Positions 33,746 through 42,279 of a DNA stretch of 64,000 nt are shown piece after piece. The stretch covers positions 1-64,000 of the forward strand of contig NZ_LRVM01000003.1 in the NCBI RefSeq assembly GCF_001571775.1, given 5' to 3'. The notes under the pieces are model-generated. The model made no database searches. It had not been told where the DNA came from and saw only the letters and a list, made by a program, of their open reading frames with translations. Numbering within the stretch: position 1 is the stretch's first letter; the number at the start of each line of letters is the position of its first letter. Source of the DNA: Anaerotignum neopropionicum. GTDB taxonomy: Bacteria; Bacillota; Clostridia; Lachnospirales; Anaerotignaceae. The translations under genes and the position numbers were made by a program.

Positions 33746-34468
33746 ATGAGCGTAATTTCAATGAAACAATTATTAGAAGCAGGTGTTCATTTTGGACATC
33801 AGACAAGAAGATGGAACCCCAAAATGGCGGAATACATCTTTGCAGAAAGAAATGGCATTTACATTATTGATTTACAGAAAACTGTAAAAAAAGCTGATGA
33901 AGCTTATGCTGAAGTTTGCAAGGTGATTGCAGACGGCGGTGAAATTTTATTTGTTGGCACAAAAAAACAAGCGCAAGAATGCTTGAAAGAAGAAGCTGAA
34001 AGATGCGGTATGTACTATGTTAACCAAAGATGGTTGGGTGGTATGCTGACAAACTTTACAACAATTAAAAAAAGAATTGCAAGACTGAAGGAATTGGAAA
34101 AAATGCAGGCTGACGGTATTTTTGATGTTTTGCCTAAAAAAGAAGTTGCAGCTTTGTTGCATGAAATGGAAAAGCTGGAAAAGAACTTGGGCGGTATCAA
34201 AAACATGAAAAAAGTGCCCGAAATGCTCTTTATCGTTGATACAAGAAAAGAAAGAATTGCTGTTCAAGAAGCACATACATTGGGTATTCCCATTGTTGCA
34301 ATTGTTGATACAAACTGTGATCCGGATGAAGTTGATTATGTTATTCCTGGTAATGATGATGCAATCCGTGCAGTAAAGCTGATTGCTTCCAAGGTTGCCG
34401 ATGCAGTTTTGGAATCCAAGCAGGGCGAGCAAGAAACAGCAGCTCCCGAAGAAGTAGCAGCTGAATAA
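33746..34468 (+). CDS. rpsB: 30S ribosomal protein S2
   Basis: 240 residues from ATG 33746 (ACAGGAGGT upstream; [27 protein letters not shown] is the standard opening). The S2 signature [22 protein letters not shown] is present, and a short acidic C-terminal tail follows. It binds the 30S head-body junction and helps recruit S1. It is followed by a terminator-like hairpin and then tsf, the universal rpsB-tsf order. Confidence 0.98.
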   Translation: MSVISMKQLLEAGVHFGHQTRRWNPKMAEYIFAERNGIYIIDLQKTVKKADEAYAEVCKVIADGGEILFVGTKKQAQECLKEEAERCGMYYVNQRWLGGMLTNFTTIKKRIARLKELEKMQADGIFDVLPKKEVAALLHEMEKLEKNLGGIKNMKKVPEMLFIVDTRKERIAVQEAHTLGIPIVAIVDTNCDPDEVDYVIPGNDDAIRAVKLIASKVADAVLESKQGEQETAAPEEVAAE

Positions 34469-34491
34469 TTTATATTACAAGGCATTTGCCC

Positions 34492-34525
34492 GAGCTTCAG
34501 CCAACTTACGGGCTGAAGCTCTTTT
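34492..34525 (+). terminator. Attenuating terminator between rpsB and tsf
   Basis: gagcttcagcc (34492-34502) and ggctgaagctc (34511-34521) pair perfectly, followed by TTTT. It probably gives partial readthrough, adjusting S2 against EF-Ts. Confidence 0.75.
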
Positions 34526-34558
34526 CAATTATAGCGGAAAATACGGAGGGAAAAAAAC

Positions 34559-35491
34559 ATGGCTATTACAGCAGCAATGGTAAAAGAATTAAGAGAAACT
34601 ACAGGCGTTGGCATGATGGATTGTAAAAAGGCACTGGCTGAAACAGACGGTGATATGGAAAAAGCAGTAGAATTATTAAGAGAAAAAGGTCTTGCTGCAT
34701 CTGCAAAAAAGGCTGGTCGTATAGCTTCTGAAGGTGTTGTTGACATTTTCATAAGTGATGACAATAAAATTGGTACAATTATTGAAGTAAACTCTGAAAC
34801 CGACTTTGTTGCAAAAAATCAGATTTTTAGAGATTATGTTGCAGTAGTTGCAAAGCAAGCATCCAAATCAACAGCTGTAGATATGGATGCGTTCTTAGCA
34901 GAAAATTGGGATTTGGATTCTCAGTATACAGTGAAAGAAGCTTTGAGCCAGCAGGTAGCTGTAATCGGCGAAAACCTTAACATCAGACGTTTTGAAAAAT
35001 TTGAAAAAGCACAGTCCGGCAAATTGGTTTCTTATATCCACGGTGGCGGCAGAATCGGTGTTATGATTGAATTGGCTTGTGAAAACGAAAGTGATGAGTT
35101 GGTAGAGTTAGGTAAAAACATTGCAATGCAGATTGCTGCTTTAAATCCTAAATTTATCACAGAAAAAGACGTTCCAGCTGACTTTATTGAAAAAGAAACA
35201 GAAATCTTAACTTTACAAGCGAAAAATGATCCAAAAAATGCTAGCAAGCCCGATCAGATTATTGCAAAGATGATCGAAGGCAGATTGAAAAAAGAATTAA
35301 AAGAATTCTGCTTGGTTGAACAGCCTTATGTAAAAGATGGTGATTTGACAGTTCAAAAATATATTGATTCTGTTGCGAAAACTGTAGGTGCTTCGATTGA
35401 AATCACACGTTTTGTTCGTTATGAAACAGGCGAAGGCTTAGAGAAGAAAGAAGAAAACTTCGCAGATGAAGTTGCAAAGGCAATGATTTAA
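34559..35491 (+). CDS. tsf: Translation elongation factor Ts
   Basis: 310 residues. The N-terminal UBA-like domain has VKELRETTGVGMMDCKKAL. The central core includes ASEGVVDIFISD and EVNSETDFVAKN. The C-terminal dimerisation region ends ITRFVRYETGEGLEKK. EF-Ts exchanges GDP for GTP on EF-Tu. The SD GGAGGG is followed by the ATG. A strong terminator follows, and pyrH begins about 145 bases downstream. Confidence 0.97.
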   Translation: MAITAAMVKELRETTGVGMMDCKKALAETDGDMEKAVELLREKGLAASAKKAGRIASEGVVDIFISDDNKIGTIIEVNSETDFVAKNQIFRDYVAVVAKQASKSTAVDMDAFLAENWDLDSQYTVKEALSQQVAVIGENLNIRRFEKFEKAQSGKLVSYIHGGGRIGVMIELACENESDELVELGKNIAMQIAALNPKFITEKDVPADFIEKETEILTLQAKNDPKNASKPDQIIAKMIEGRLKKELKEFCLVEQPYVKDGDLTVQKYIDSVAKTVGASIEITRFVRYETGEGLEKKEENFADEVAKAMI

Positions 35492-35510
35492 TCAATTTTT
35501 ATAAAATTGA

Positions 35511-35546
35511 AAAGAAACGCCAAAGTATTGGCGTTTCTTTTTTACG
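35511..35546 (+). terminator. Terminator after tsf
   Basis: A perfect 13-bp stem (35511-35523 / 35528-35540) with loop agta, followed by a T-run. Confidence 0.85.
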
Positions 35547-35635
35547 GAGAATTAGGAAATAATTATACTTTTATAAAAAATGTGGTATTTTTGTTAAGAT
35601 TATGATACATTAGAAGGGTAAGGAGGCTGTTATCA

Positions 35636-36343
35636 ATGTATAAGAGAATTGTCCTGAAATTAAGTGGCGAGGCTCTAGCCGGTGATAAGGATGGCATTAC
35701 TTTTGATGATACTGTAATTTGGAGCTTAGTTTCCCAAATTAAAGAGGTTATAAACAAAGGGACGCAGGTTTGCCTTGTTGTGGGCGGCGGCAATTTTTGG
35801 CGCGGCAGAAGCGCTGCTTCCGGTATGGATAGAACAAAAGCAGACCAAATTGGCATGCTTGCAACAGTGATGAATGCAATTTATTTGGCAGATGCTTTTC
35901 GCCAGAATGGTGTTTTTGCAACTGTTCAAACGCCGATTCCTTTTGGCACCATGACGGAGCTGTTTTCTAAGGATGCTGCGTTGGCACGATTGGAAAAAAG
36001 CGAAGTACTCATTTTTGCTGCCGGACTTGGACACCCTTTCTTTTCCACGGACACTATTACAGCCTTAAGAGGAGCCGAACTTGATGTAGATGGGCTATTT
36101 TTCGCAAAAAATATAGACGGCGTTTACGATGATGATCCAGCTGTTAATCCCAATGCCAAAAAGATTGATGTGATTAAATCGGAAGAAATTGTCAAGAATA
36201 ATCTTAAGGTGATTGATATGGCAGCAGCCAACCTTTGTTTTGAAAGGAAAATTCCCGTAGTTATTTTTGGCTTAAACGAAGAGAAAAGTATTATCCGCGC
36301 GGTAAGCGGAGAAAAGATTGGTACAATTGTTACAGTTTCTTAA
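35636..36343 (+). CDS. pyrH: Uridylate kinase
   Basis: 235 residues of the amino-acid kinase fold: KLSGEALAGD at the start, VVGGGNFWRG and TADAF-type nucleotide segments, and DGVYDDDPAVNPNAK near residue 160. It phosphorylates UMP to UDP in pyrimidine synthesis. AAGGAGG precedes the ATG. The order pyrH-frr-uppS-cdsA is conserved in Firmicutes. Confidence 0.97.
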   Translation: MYKRIVLKLSGEALAGDKDGITFDDTVIWSLVSQIKEVINKGTQVCLVVGGGNFWRGRSAASGMDRTKADQIGMLATVMNAIYLADAFRQNGVFATVQTPIPFGTMTELFSKDAALARLEKSEVLIFAAGLGHPFFSTDTITALRGAELDVDGLFFAKNIDGVYDDDPAVNPNAKKIDVIKSEEIVKNNLKVIDMAAANLCFERKIPVVIFGLNEEKSIIRAVSGEKIGTIVTVS

Positions 36344-36369
36344 AAAACGAATCATAGGAGGCAAACGCT

Positions 36370-36927
36370 ATGGCATCTGAATTAATTAAACCTTATGAAG
36401 AAAAAATGGCAAAAACCGTTACAGCTTTGGCAAACGATTATATAACAATTCGTGCAGGCCGTGCAAACCCCCATGTGCTTGACAAGATTACTGTTGAATA
36501 TTATGGAACACAAACCCCAATCAATCAGATTGGAAATGTTACCGTTCCGGAAGCACGTATTATTCAAATCCAGCCTTGGGACAGTAGTGCTTTGAAGGCA
36601 GTTGAAAAAGCAATTAATGCTTCTGATTTGGGTCTTAATCCCAATAATGACGGAAAAGTCATTCGCTTAATCTTCCCCGAATTAACAGAGGACAGAAGAA
36701 AGGAATTGACAAAAGACGTTAAAAAGAAAGCGGAAAACTCCAAGGTAGCAATTCGTAATATCAGACGAGATGCAATTGATGCACTCAAAAAAGTTGAAAA
36801 GAAAAAAGAAATTACCGAGGATGAATTAAAGGATATGGAAGATGAAATCCAAAAGCTAACAGATAAATTTGTTGCAGATATTGATAAAAAATGCGACGAA
36901 AAATGCAAAGACATCCTTGCAGTATAA
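36370..36927 (+). CDS. frr: Ribosome recycling factor
   Basis: 185 residues, the normal length. Features are IRAGRANPHVLDKI, VEYYGTQTPINQ, ASDLGLNPNNDGKVIRLIFPELTEDRRKEL and a charged helical C-terminus. It splits terminated ribosomes together with EF-G. It lies 26 bases after pyrH. Confidence 0.97.
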   Translation: MASELIKPYEEKMAKTVTALANDYITIRAGRANPHVLDKITVEYYGTQTPINQIGNVTVPEARIIQIQPWDSSALKAVEKAINASDLGLNPNNDGKVIRLIFPELTEDRRKELTKDVKKKAENSKVAIRNIRRDAIDALKKVEKKKEITEDELKDMEDEIQKLTDKFVADIDKKCDEKCKDILAV

Positions 36928-36939
36928 ATTAAACTACCT

Positions 36940-36968
36940 GCCCCTCTGGTAATAGAGGGGCTTTGTTT
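36940..36968 (+). terminator. Terminator/attenuator after frr
   Basis: gcccctct / agaggggc (36940-36947 / 36954-36961) with a 6-base loop, then TTTGTTT. uppS starts only 15 bases later, so readthrough is likely. Confidence 0.65.
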
Positions 36969-36982
36969 CTTGGAGGATATTT

Positions 36983-37723
36983 ATGTTTTTTCAGAAAAAA
37001 CGAGAAGTGCTTTTAATAGATTCTTCTCGCCTACCTAAGCATATTGCAATTGTTATGGATGGTAACGGGCGGTGGGCTGCCAAAAGAGCTTTACCAAAAA
37101 AGGCCGGTCATAAAGCGGGAGCTGAGGCTTTTGAACGGTTGATTACCGATGCCAAAGAAATAGGAATAGAGCATATCACGGTTTATGCGTTTTCAACAGA
37201 AAATTGGAGGCGTTCAGAGGAGGAAGTAGCTGCCATCATGGATTTGATGCGCTACTATTTAAAAAATTCTTTTCAGCGTTTTCTAAAGGACAACGTAAGA
37301 ATGCATATCATTGGAGATATTTCCCGTTTGGATGAGGATATTCAAGAACAGATTCGGGAGGTCGAAGAAAAATCAAAGGCCAAAGATGGCATGACTGTTC
37401 ATATTGCCCTAAATTACGGCGGAAGAGATGAACTGCGTCGAGGGATAACACAAATTGCTGAAAAAGTTGCAATCGGAGAATTATCTCCCCAGGAAATCAC
37501 AGAAGAAATCATTGCGGCACAGCTTGACACTGCTGGCGTTCCTGATCCGGAGCTAGTAATTCGTACAAGTGGAGAAGAACGCATTAGCAATTTTTTGTTA
37601 TGGCAAATTGCTTATTCGGAATTTTATTTTACAGATGTACTGTGGCCTGATTTTGGTAAAAAGGACTTGGAAGAGGCAATTTACTATTATCAGAATAGAG
37701 AACGCCGCTTCGGCGGAAGATAA
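36983..37723 (+). CDS. uppS: Isoprenyl transferase (undecaprenyl diphosphate synthase)
   Basis: 246 residues. The catalytic HIAIVMDGNGRWA (with the essential Asp), GHKAGAE, the TVYAFSTENW segment and the C-terminal VIRTSGEERISNFLLWQ with ELYFT-like FYFTDVLWP are all present. It builds the C55 lipid carrier for cell wall synthesis. It uses farnesyl and isopentenyl diphosphates that come from the MEP pathway, two enzymes of which (dxr, ispG) lie just downstream. SD TGGAGG. Confidence 0.96.
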   Translation: MFFQKKREVLLIDSSRLPKHIAIVMDGNGRWAAKRALPKKAGHKAGAEAFERLITDAKEIGIEHITVYAFSTENWRRSEEEVAAIMDLMRYYLKNSFQRFLKDNVRMHIIGDISRLDEDIQEQIREVEEKSKAKDGMTVHIALNYGGRDELRRGITQIAEKVAIGELSPQEITEEIIAAQLDTAGVPDPELVIRTSGEERISNFLLWQIAYSEFYFTDVLWPDFGKKDLEEAIYYYQNRERRFGGR

Positions 37724-37739
37724 ATTGAGGTGATTTATA

Positions 37740-38558
37740 TTGAAAACCAGAATTATTTCCGCAGTTGTGCTCCTACCATTTCTGATATTCCTTGTTGTTT
37801 CCGGTGGTTTTTGGTTGAAAACGTCAATGGTTGTTTTAGGTTTGATGGGAATGCATGAGTTCTATCAGGCATTTTCAAAACAAAACACTGGGTTGCATGT
37901 CATTGGCTATGCTTTTGCCTTATTCTACGGCTTTTTTATGGAGCAAATTATTAATGCAGATAATTATTTTAATATTTTTGTTTCCTTATTTCTTGTGGTG
38001 CTAATGATTTATACGGTTATTTGCCATGATAGAACGAATGCGCTGGAAGGGATGACAGGTTTTTTTGGTTTTTTCTATGCATTTTTCTTATTATCCCATA
38101 TTTATTTAATTCGAGAATTTGCTTACGGAAAATATCTGGTTTGGCTGGCGTTTATTGCTGCTTTTGGCTGTGATACCGGGGCTTATTTTGTTGGAATAAA
38201 TTTTGGAAAACATAAATTAATCCCCTCGCTTAGTCCAAAAAAAACAATAGAAGGTGCTATCGGCGGAATTGTCACCGCAACCTTGATTTCTTTGGCATAT
38301 GGCTTATGGATTGGGAAAGTTGTGGTGTTTGAGGATGTAAATCTACTGCTGTTGTGCGGTTTGGCTGGTTTTTTTGGTTCATTTTTGGCGCAAATCGGCG
38401 ATTTGGCTGCCTCGGCAATGAAAAGAATCAACGGAATTAAGGATTTTGGGAAACTGATTCCCGGTCACGGCGGCGTATTAGATCGTTTTGACAGCGTTAT
38501 TTTAACGGCGCCGGCACTTTATTACATTATGTTTTTCTTAATTAGAGTGAAACCGTAA
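37740..38558 (+). CDS. cdsA: Phosphatidate cytidylyltransferase
   Basis: 272 residues, about eight membrane helices, with the family signature KRINGIKDFGKLIPGHGGVLDRFDS near the C-terminus. It makes CDP-diacylglycerol for phospholipid synthesis. The start is TTG 37740 behind GAGGTGA, 16 bases after uppS. Confidence 0.95.
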   Translation: MKTRIISAVVLLPFLIFLVVSGGFWLKTSMVVLGLMGMHEFYQAFSKQNTGLHVIGYAFALFYGFFMEQIINADNYFNIFVSLFLVVLMIYTVICHDRTNALEGMTGFFGFFYAFFLLSHIYLIREFAYGKYLVWLAFIAAFGCDTGAYFVGINFGKHKLIPSLSPKKTIEGAIGGIVTATLISLAYGLWIGKVVVFEDVNLLLLCGLAGFFGSFLAQIGDLAASAMKRINGIKDFGKLIPGHGGVLDRFDSVILTAPALYYIMFFLIRVKP

Positions 38559-38570
38559 AGAGGTAAAAAA

Positions 38571-39716
38571 ATGAGAGAAATTTCAATTTTAGGCTCAACA
38601 GGTTCCATTGGTACACAAACATTGGAAGTCGTTGAAAATTTGGATAACATATGCGTTGCAGGAATTAGTGGAAATCAAAATATTGAGCTGTTGGAAATGC
38701 AGGCAAGAAAGCTTAGACCTCGTCTTGTTGCGGTTATGGATGAAAAACAAGCAAAAAAGCTTAAGGATCGTTTAACCGATGTGAAAACTAAAGTGTTAAG
38801 CGGTATGGATGGCTTCATTGAAGTTGCAACAATGAACTCCGTAGATACTGTGGTGACCTCCGTTGTGGGAAATGTTGGGCTAAAGCCCACGTTTGAAGCA
38901 ATTTCAGCGGGAAAAAATATTGCTCTTGCAAATAAAGAAACTCTCGTTTCCGCCGGTCAGCTGGTTATGGATTTAGCCCAAAAAAATGGCATTTCCATTT
39001 ACCCTGTGGATAGTGAGCATTCTGCAATTTTCCAGTCGCTGCAAGGCAATGAAGGCAATGCCATTCGGCGGATTTTATTAACAGCTTCCGGTGGCCCGTT
39101 TCGTGGAAAAAAGAAAGAGGAATTAATGCACATTACCGCTGCTGATGCATTAAGACATCCCAATTGGTCTATGGGTAAAAAAATTACCATTGATTCCGCT
39201 ACCCTTATGAATAAGGGCTTAGAAGTAATGGAGGCAAAGTGGCTTTTTGATGTATCAACCGATCAAATTGAGGTTTTGGTACATCCACAAAGTATCATGC
39301 ATTCTGCAGTGGAATACGAGGATGGTGCAATTATTGCACAAATGGGTGAGCCTGATATGAAGGTGCCCATACAATATGCCCTTACCTACCCCAAAAGGGT
39401 AAAAAACCCATTCCCTAAGGTGGATTTTGCCCAAAGGAATGCTTTATCTTTTGAAAAACCCGATATGGAAACATTTTGTTGCTTAGGCTTGGCATACCGA
39501 GCGTTGGAAATAGGCGGAACATTGCCTGCTGTATTAAATGGAGCAAATGAAATTGCTGTTCAAAAATTTTTGAGCGGAAAAATTACTTTTTTACAAATTC
39601 CTGAACTGATAGAACAAACTATGAATGCATATACTGTGAAGTATGACTATACATTAGAAGATTTATTGGATGCCGATGATTGGGCAAGGAGCTTTGCTTC
39701 ACATCTGAATTTCTGA
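38571..39716 (+). CDS. dxr: 1-deoxy-D-xylulose 5-phosphate reductoisomerase
   Basis: 381 residues. The NADPH motif GSTGSIGTQTLEV begins at residue 7, NKETLVSAG and the metal/substrate segment VDSEHSAIFQ are present, and the catalytic loop carries HPNWSMGKKITIDSATLMNKG. It catalyses the committed step of the MEP isoprenoid pathway. It lies 12 bases after cdsA. Confidence 0.97.
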   Translation: MREISILGSTGSIGTQTLEVVENLDNICVAGISGNQNIELLEMQARKLRPRLVAVMDEKQAKKLKDRLTDVKTKVLSGMDGFIEVATMNSVDTVVTSVVGNVGLKPTFEAISAGKNIALANKETLVSAGQLVMDLAQKNGISIYPVDSEHSAIFQSLQGNEGNAIRRILLTASGGPFRGKKKEELMHITAADALRHPNWSMGKKITIDSATLMNKGLEVMEAKWLFDVSTDQIEVLVHPQSIMHSAVEYEDGAIIAQMGEPDMKVPIQYALTYPKRVKNPFPKVDFAQRNALSFEKPDMETFCCLGLAYRALEIGGTLPAVLNGANEIAVQKFLSGKITFLQIPELIEQTMNAYTVKYDYTLEDLLDADDWARSFASHLNF

Positions 39717-39737
39717 TAATAGAGAGGAGGTGGAGAA

Positions 39738-40808
39738 TTGTTCTCCATTATTATTTCGCTGATTTTAATTGGTGTTCTTGTGATTGCGCATGAATTTGGA
39801 CACTTTATTGCCGCAAAGAAAAGTGGCATTTTAGTCGAAGAATTTTCTGTAGGCATGGGGGCCAAAATCTTCTCCCATAAAAAAGGAGAAACAGAATACA
39901 CCATTCGTCTGTTACCCTTGGGCGGCTTTTGCCGTATGCAAGGCGAAGAAGAGGACGGTACAATTGGGCCACGGTCATTTTTTTCGAAATCCGTAGGTGT
40001 GCGTTTTATTGTTATGGCGGCCGGTCCATTTATGAACTTTGTGTTGGCGTTTATCATGATTTTTGGGCTGACAGCAACCTCATATATGGCTGTGCCCAAA
40101 ATAAAAGAGGTTTTGCAAGAAACGCCCGCCCAAGAAATTGGCTTGCAGGCCGGAGATGAAATTTACAGAGTCAATGGAAAGCGCATCCATATTTATGATG
40201 AAATGGAATCGCAAATATATAAAAACAGCGGTGAGGAAATGCGTTTGGATGTATTAAGAGATGGTCAGGTATACTCTTATAAATTGACTCCTCAATATGA
40301 CGCAGACCGCCAAGGATATCTCATTGGTTTTTCCCCTGAAATAGAGGTTGGCCTGTTTGCCGAGGCAGTGGAAGGCTATCAGCGAACTTCTGTATTGGAA
40401 ACCATGCGATACAGCTATTATTCTATGCTGAACTATATTAAGCTGACTGCGGAAGGCTTGGCGCGGGTGTTCACCTTTACTGCAAAGCAGGAAGAGTTTG
40501 GCGGGCCAATTTCCATTGTCAAAATGGTTGGAGCTAGCTATGAGGCAGGGCTAAGCTATGGCTTGAAAGAGGCAATTCAAAATGTAATTTATATTGGCGC
40601 TGTGTTAAGTGCAAATTTGGGTGTATTGAACCTATTTCCCATTCCTGCGTTGGACGGCGGAAGAATCCTTTTGCTGCTTGTAGAAGCAATCCGCAGGAAA
40701 CCCCTTAACCCTGAGCTGGAAAGTAAAATTCATTTTCTTGGTTTTGCCTTTTTAATAGGAATTATGGTGTTTGTTTTATATGGAGATATTGTAAAATTCT
40801 TTATTTAA
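39738..40808 (+). CDS. rseP: Site-2 protease RseP/RasP
   Basis: 356 residues. The first membrane helix carries the zinc motif HEFGH (about residue 16-20). A PDZ domain follows (ETPAQEIGLQAGDEIYRVNG), and the last helices hold PALDGGR, the third zinc ligand. It cleaves membrane-embedded anti-sigma factors and signal-peptide remnants. TTG 39738 start behind GAGGAGG, the usual dxr-rseP order. Confidence 0.94.
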   Translation: MFSIIISLILIGVLVIAHEFGHFIAAKKSGILVEEFSVGMGAKIFSHKKGETEYTIRLLPLGGFCRMQGEEEDGTIGPRSFFSKSVGVRFIVMAAGPFMNFVLAFIMIFGLTATSYMAVPKIKEVLQETPAQEIGLQAGDEIYRVNGKRIHIYDEMESQIYKNSGEEMRLDVLRDGQVYSYKLTPQYDADRQGYLIGFSPEIEVGLFAEAVEGYQRTSVLETMRYSYYSMLNYIKLTAEGLARVFTFTAKQEEFGGPISIVKMVGASYEAGLSYGLKEAIQNVIYIGAVLSANLGVLNLFPIPALDGGRILLLLVEAIRRKPLNPELESKIHFLGFAFLIGIMVFVLYGDIVKFFI

Positions 40809-41202
40809 ACGTTTTTGAGATTCGTGAATCAAAACAGATGATTTTATGAGGAAATACTTATAACATCACTGTTTTGATGTGAATTTCATGCAAAGACTTG
40901 CTTGCAAAATTTTTGAATGATTTTTATTGAAACAAGATAGGTTGTTTTGTATACGGCTCAAATGAATTTCATTTGGGCATTTTTTGTGCCGGAATTGAAT
41001 TTTGCAAGGGTTTGCCTTTGTTGTGGGTAAATAAGAACTATGGTGCATTATGGTTGTGTTAATGCATAAAAAGTGTTTTATATAATTTTCCCATAAAGAA
41101 GTGGAAAGATTATTTTAAAAAAATTGAGCGCTGGAGAAAAAATATGATAAAATGATTTTGCAATCTATTTTAGGTATGCAAAATAAAAGGACGTGATTTG
41201 AA
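40809..41202. other. Intergenic region between rseP and ispG
   Basis: No gene seen. It contains a terminator at 40956-40985 and a likely ispG promoter (TTGAGC 41124-41129, 18 bases, TAAAAT 41148-41153). A short palindromic catca...tgatg lies near 40864-40880. Confidence 0.5.
40956..40985 (+). terminator. Terminator after the rpsB-rseP cluster
   Basis: gctcaaatga / tcatttgggc (40956-40965 / 40969-40978, one wobble pair), then ATTTTTT. Confidence 0.7.
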
Positions 41203-42252
41203 GTGCTTCGAAAAATGACCAAAGAAGTTCAGGTGGGACATATAAAAATAGGCGGTCAAAACCCGATTGTGTTACAATCTATGTGCAACACGGATACAAG
41301 AGATGTGGCGGCAACGGTAAAACAAATTTTACAGTTGGAAGAAGCCGGCTGTGAATTGGTGCGCGTTGCTATTTTAGATATGGAGGCCGCAAATGCAGTA
41401 GAAGAAATAAAAAAGCAAATTCATATTCCACTGGTTGCAGATATTCATTTTGATTACAAACTGGCACTCCGGGTGATGGATTTGGGCATAGATAAAGTTA
41501 GAATTAATCCTGGGAATATTGGTGAGGAAAGTCGCATCCGACAGGTGGTGGAAAAAGCGAAGGAAAAGAAAATCCCCATTCGCATTGGCGTAAACAGCGG
41601 CTCCTTGGAGAAAGACCTTATCCAAAAACATGGTGGGGTAACCCCCCGTGGGTTGGTAGAAAGCGCGTTACGTCATGTGAAAATTTTGGAAAAGTATGAT
41701 TTTTTTGATATTGTAGTTTCCATTAAGGCATCGGATGTGCTATTCTCACTGGAGGCATACAAAATTCTTTCGGAAACCATTGATTATCCTATACATGTGG
41801 GGATTACAGAAGCCGGAACGGTTTATGGCGGCACGATTAAATCGGCGGTAGGTATCGGCGCAATTCTCGCCGCAGGCATTGGCGATACCCTTCGTGTTTC
41901 ACTAACAGGCAACCCCGTGGAGGAAATTCGGGCTGGTAAGGAAATATTAAAAAGCCTTGGCTTGCGTAAATTTGGAATTGAGTTTATTTCCTGTCCCACC
42001 TGCGGAAGAACACAGATCGATTTGATTTCCATTGCCAACGAGGTGGAACGCCTTTGTCAGGGGATTGATAAAAACATAAAGGTTGCAGTCATGGGCTGCG
42101 TTGTCAATGGCCCTGGAGAAGCAAGAGAGGCAGATGTGGGAATTGCCGGCGGCAAAGGTGAGGGACTTTTGTTTAAAAAAGGAGAAATTATCAAAAAGGT
42201 ACGGGAAGACGAATTGGTTTCTGCTTTAATGGAAGAAATAGAAAAGTATTAA
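41203..42252 (+). CDS. ispG: (E)-4-hydroxy-3-methylbut-2-enyl-diphosphate synthase
   Basis: 349 residues, GTG start with AAAGGA upstream. The TIM-barrel opening [18 protein letters not shown] is clear. The [4Fe-4S] ligands lie in SCPTCGRTQ and [11 protein letters not shown] near the C-terminus. It catalyses the sixth step of the MEP pathway with flavodoxin/ferredoxin electrons. It is co-transcribed with polC 27 bases downstream. Confidence 0.97.
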   Translation: MLRKMTKEVQVGHIKIGGQNPIVLQSMCNTDTRDVAATVKQILQLEEAGCELVRVAILDMEAANAVEEIKKQIHIPLVADIHFDYKLALRVMDLGIDKVRINPGNIGEESRIRQVVEKAKEKKIPIRIGVNSGSLEKDLIQKHGGVTPRGLVESALRHVKILEKYDFFDIVVSIKASDVLFSLEAYKILSETIDYPIHVGITEAGTVYGGTIKSAVGIGAILAAGIGDTLRVSLTGNPVEEIRAGKEILKSLGLRKFGIEFISCPTCGRTQIDLISIANEVERLCQGIDKNIKVAVMGCVVNGPGEAREADVGIAGGKGEGLLFKKGEIIKKVREDELVSALMEEIEKY

Positions 42253-42279
42253 AGATTAACCAAAGAAAGGAGGAACAGC

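Noticed and set aside
40866-41048. 60-codon minus frame in the rseP-ispG spacer
   Set aside because: It spans the intrinsic terminator at 40956-40985, has no SD and shows no protein-like features.
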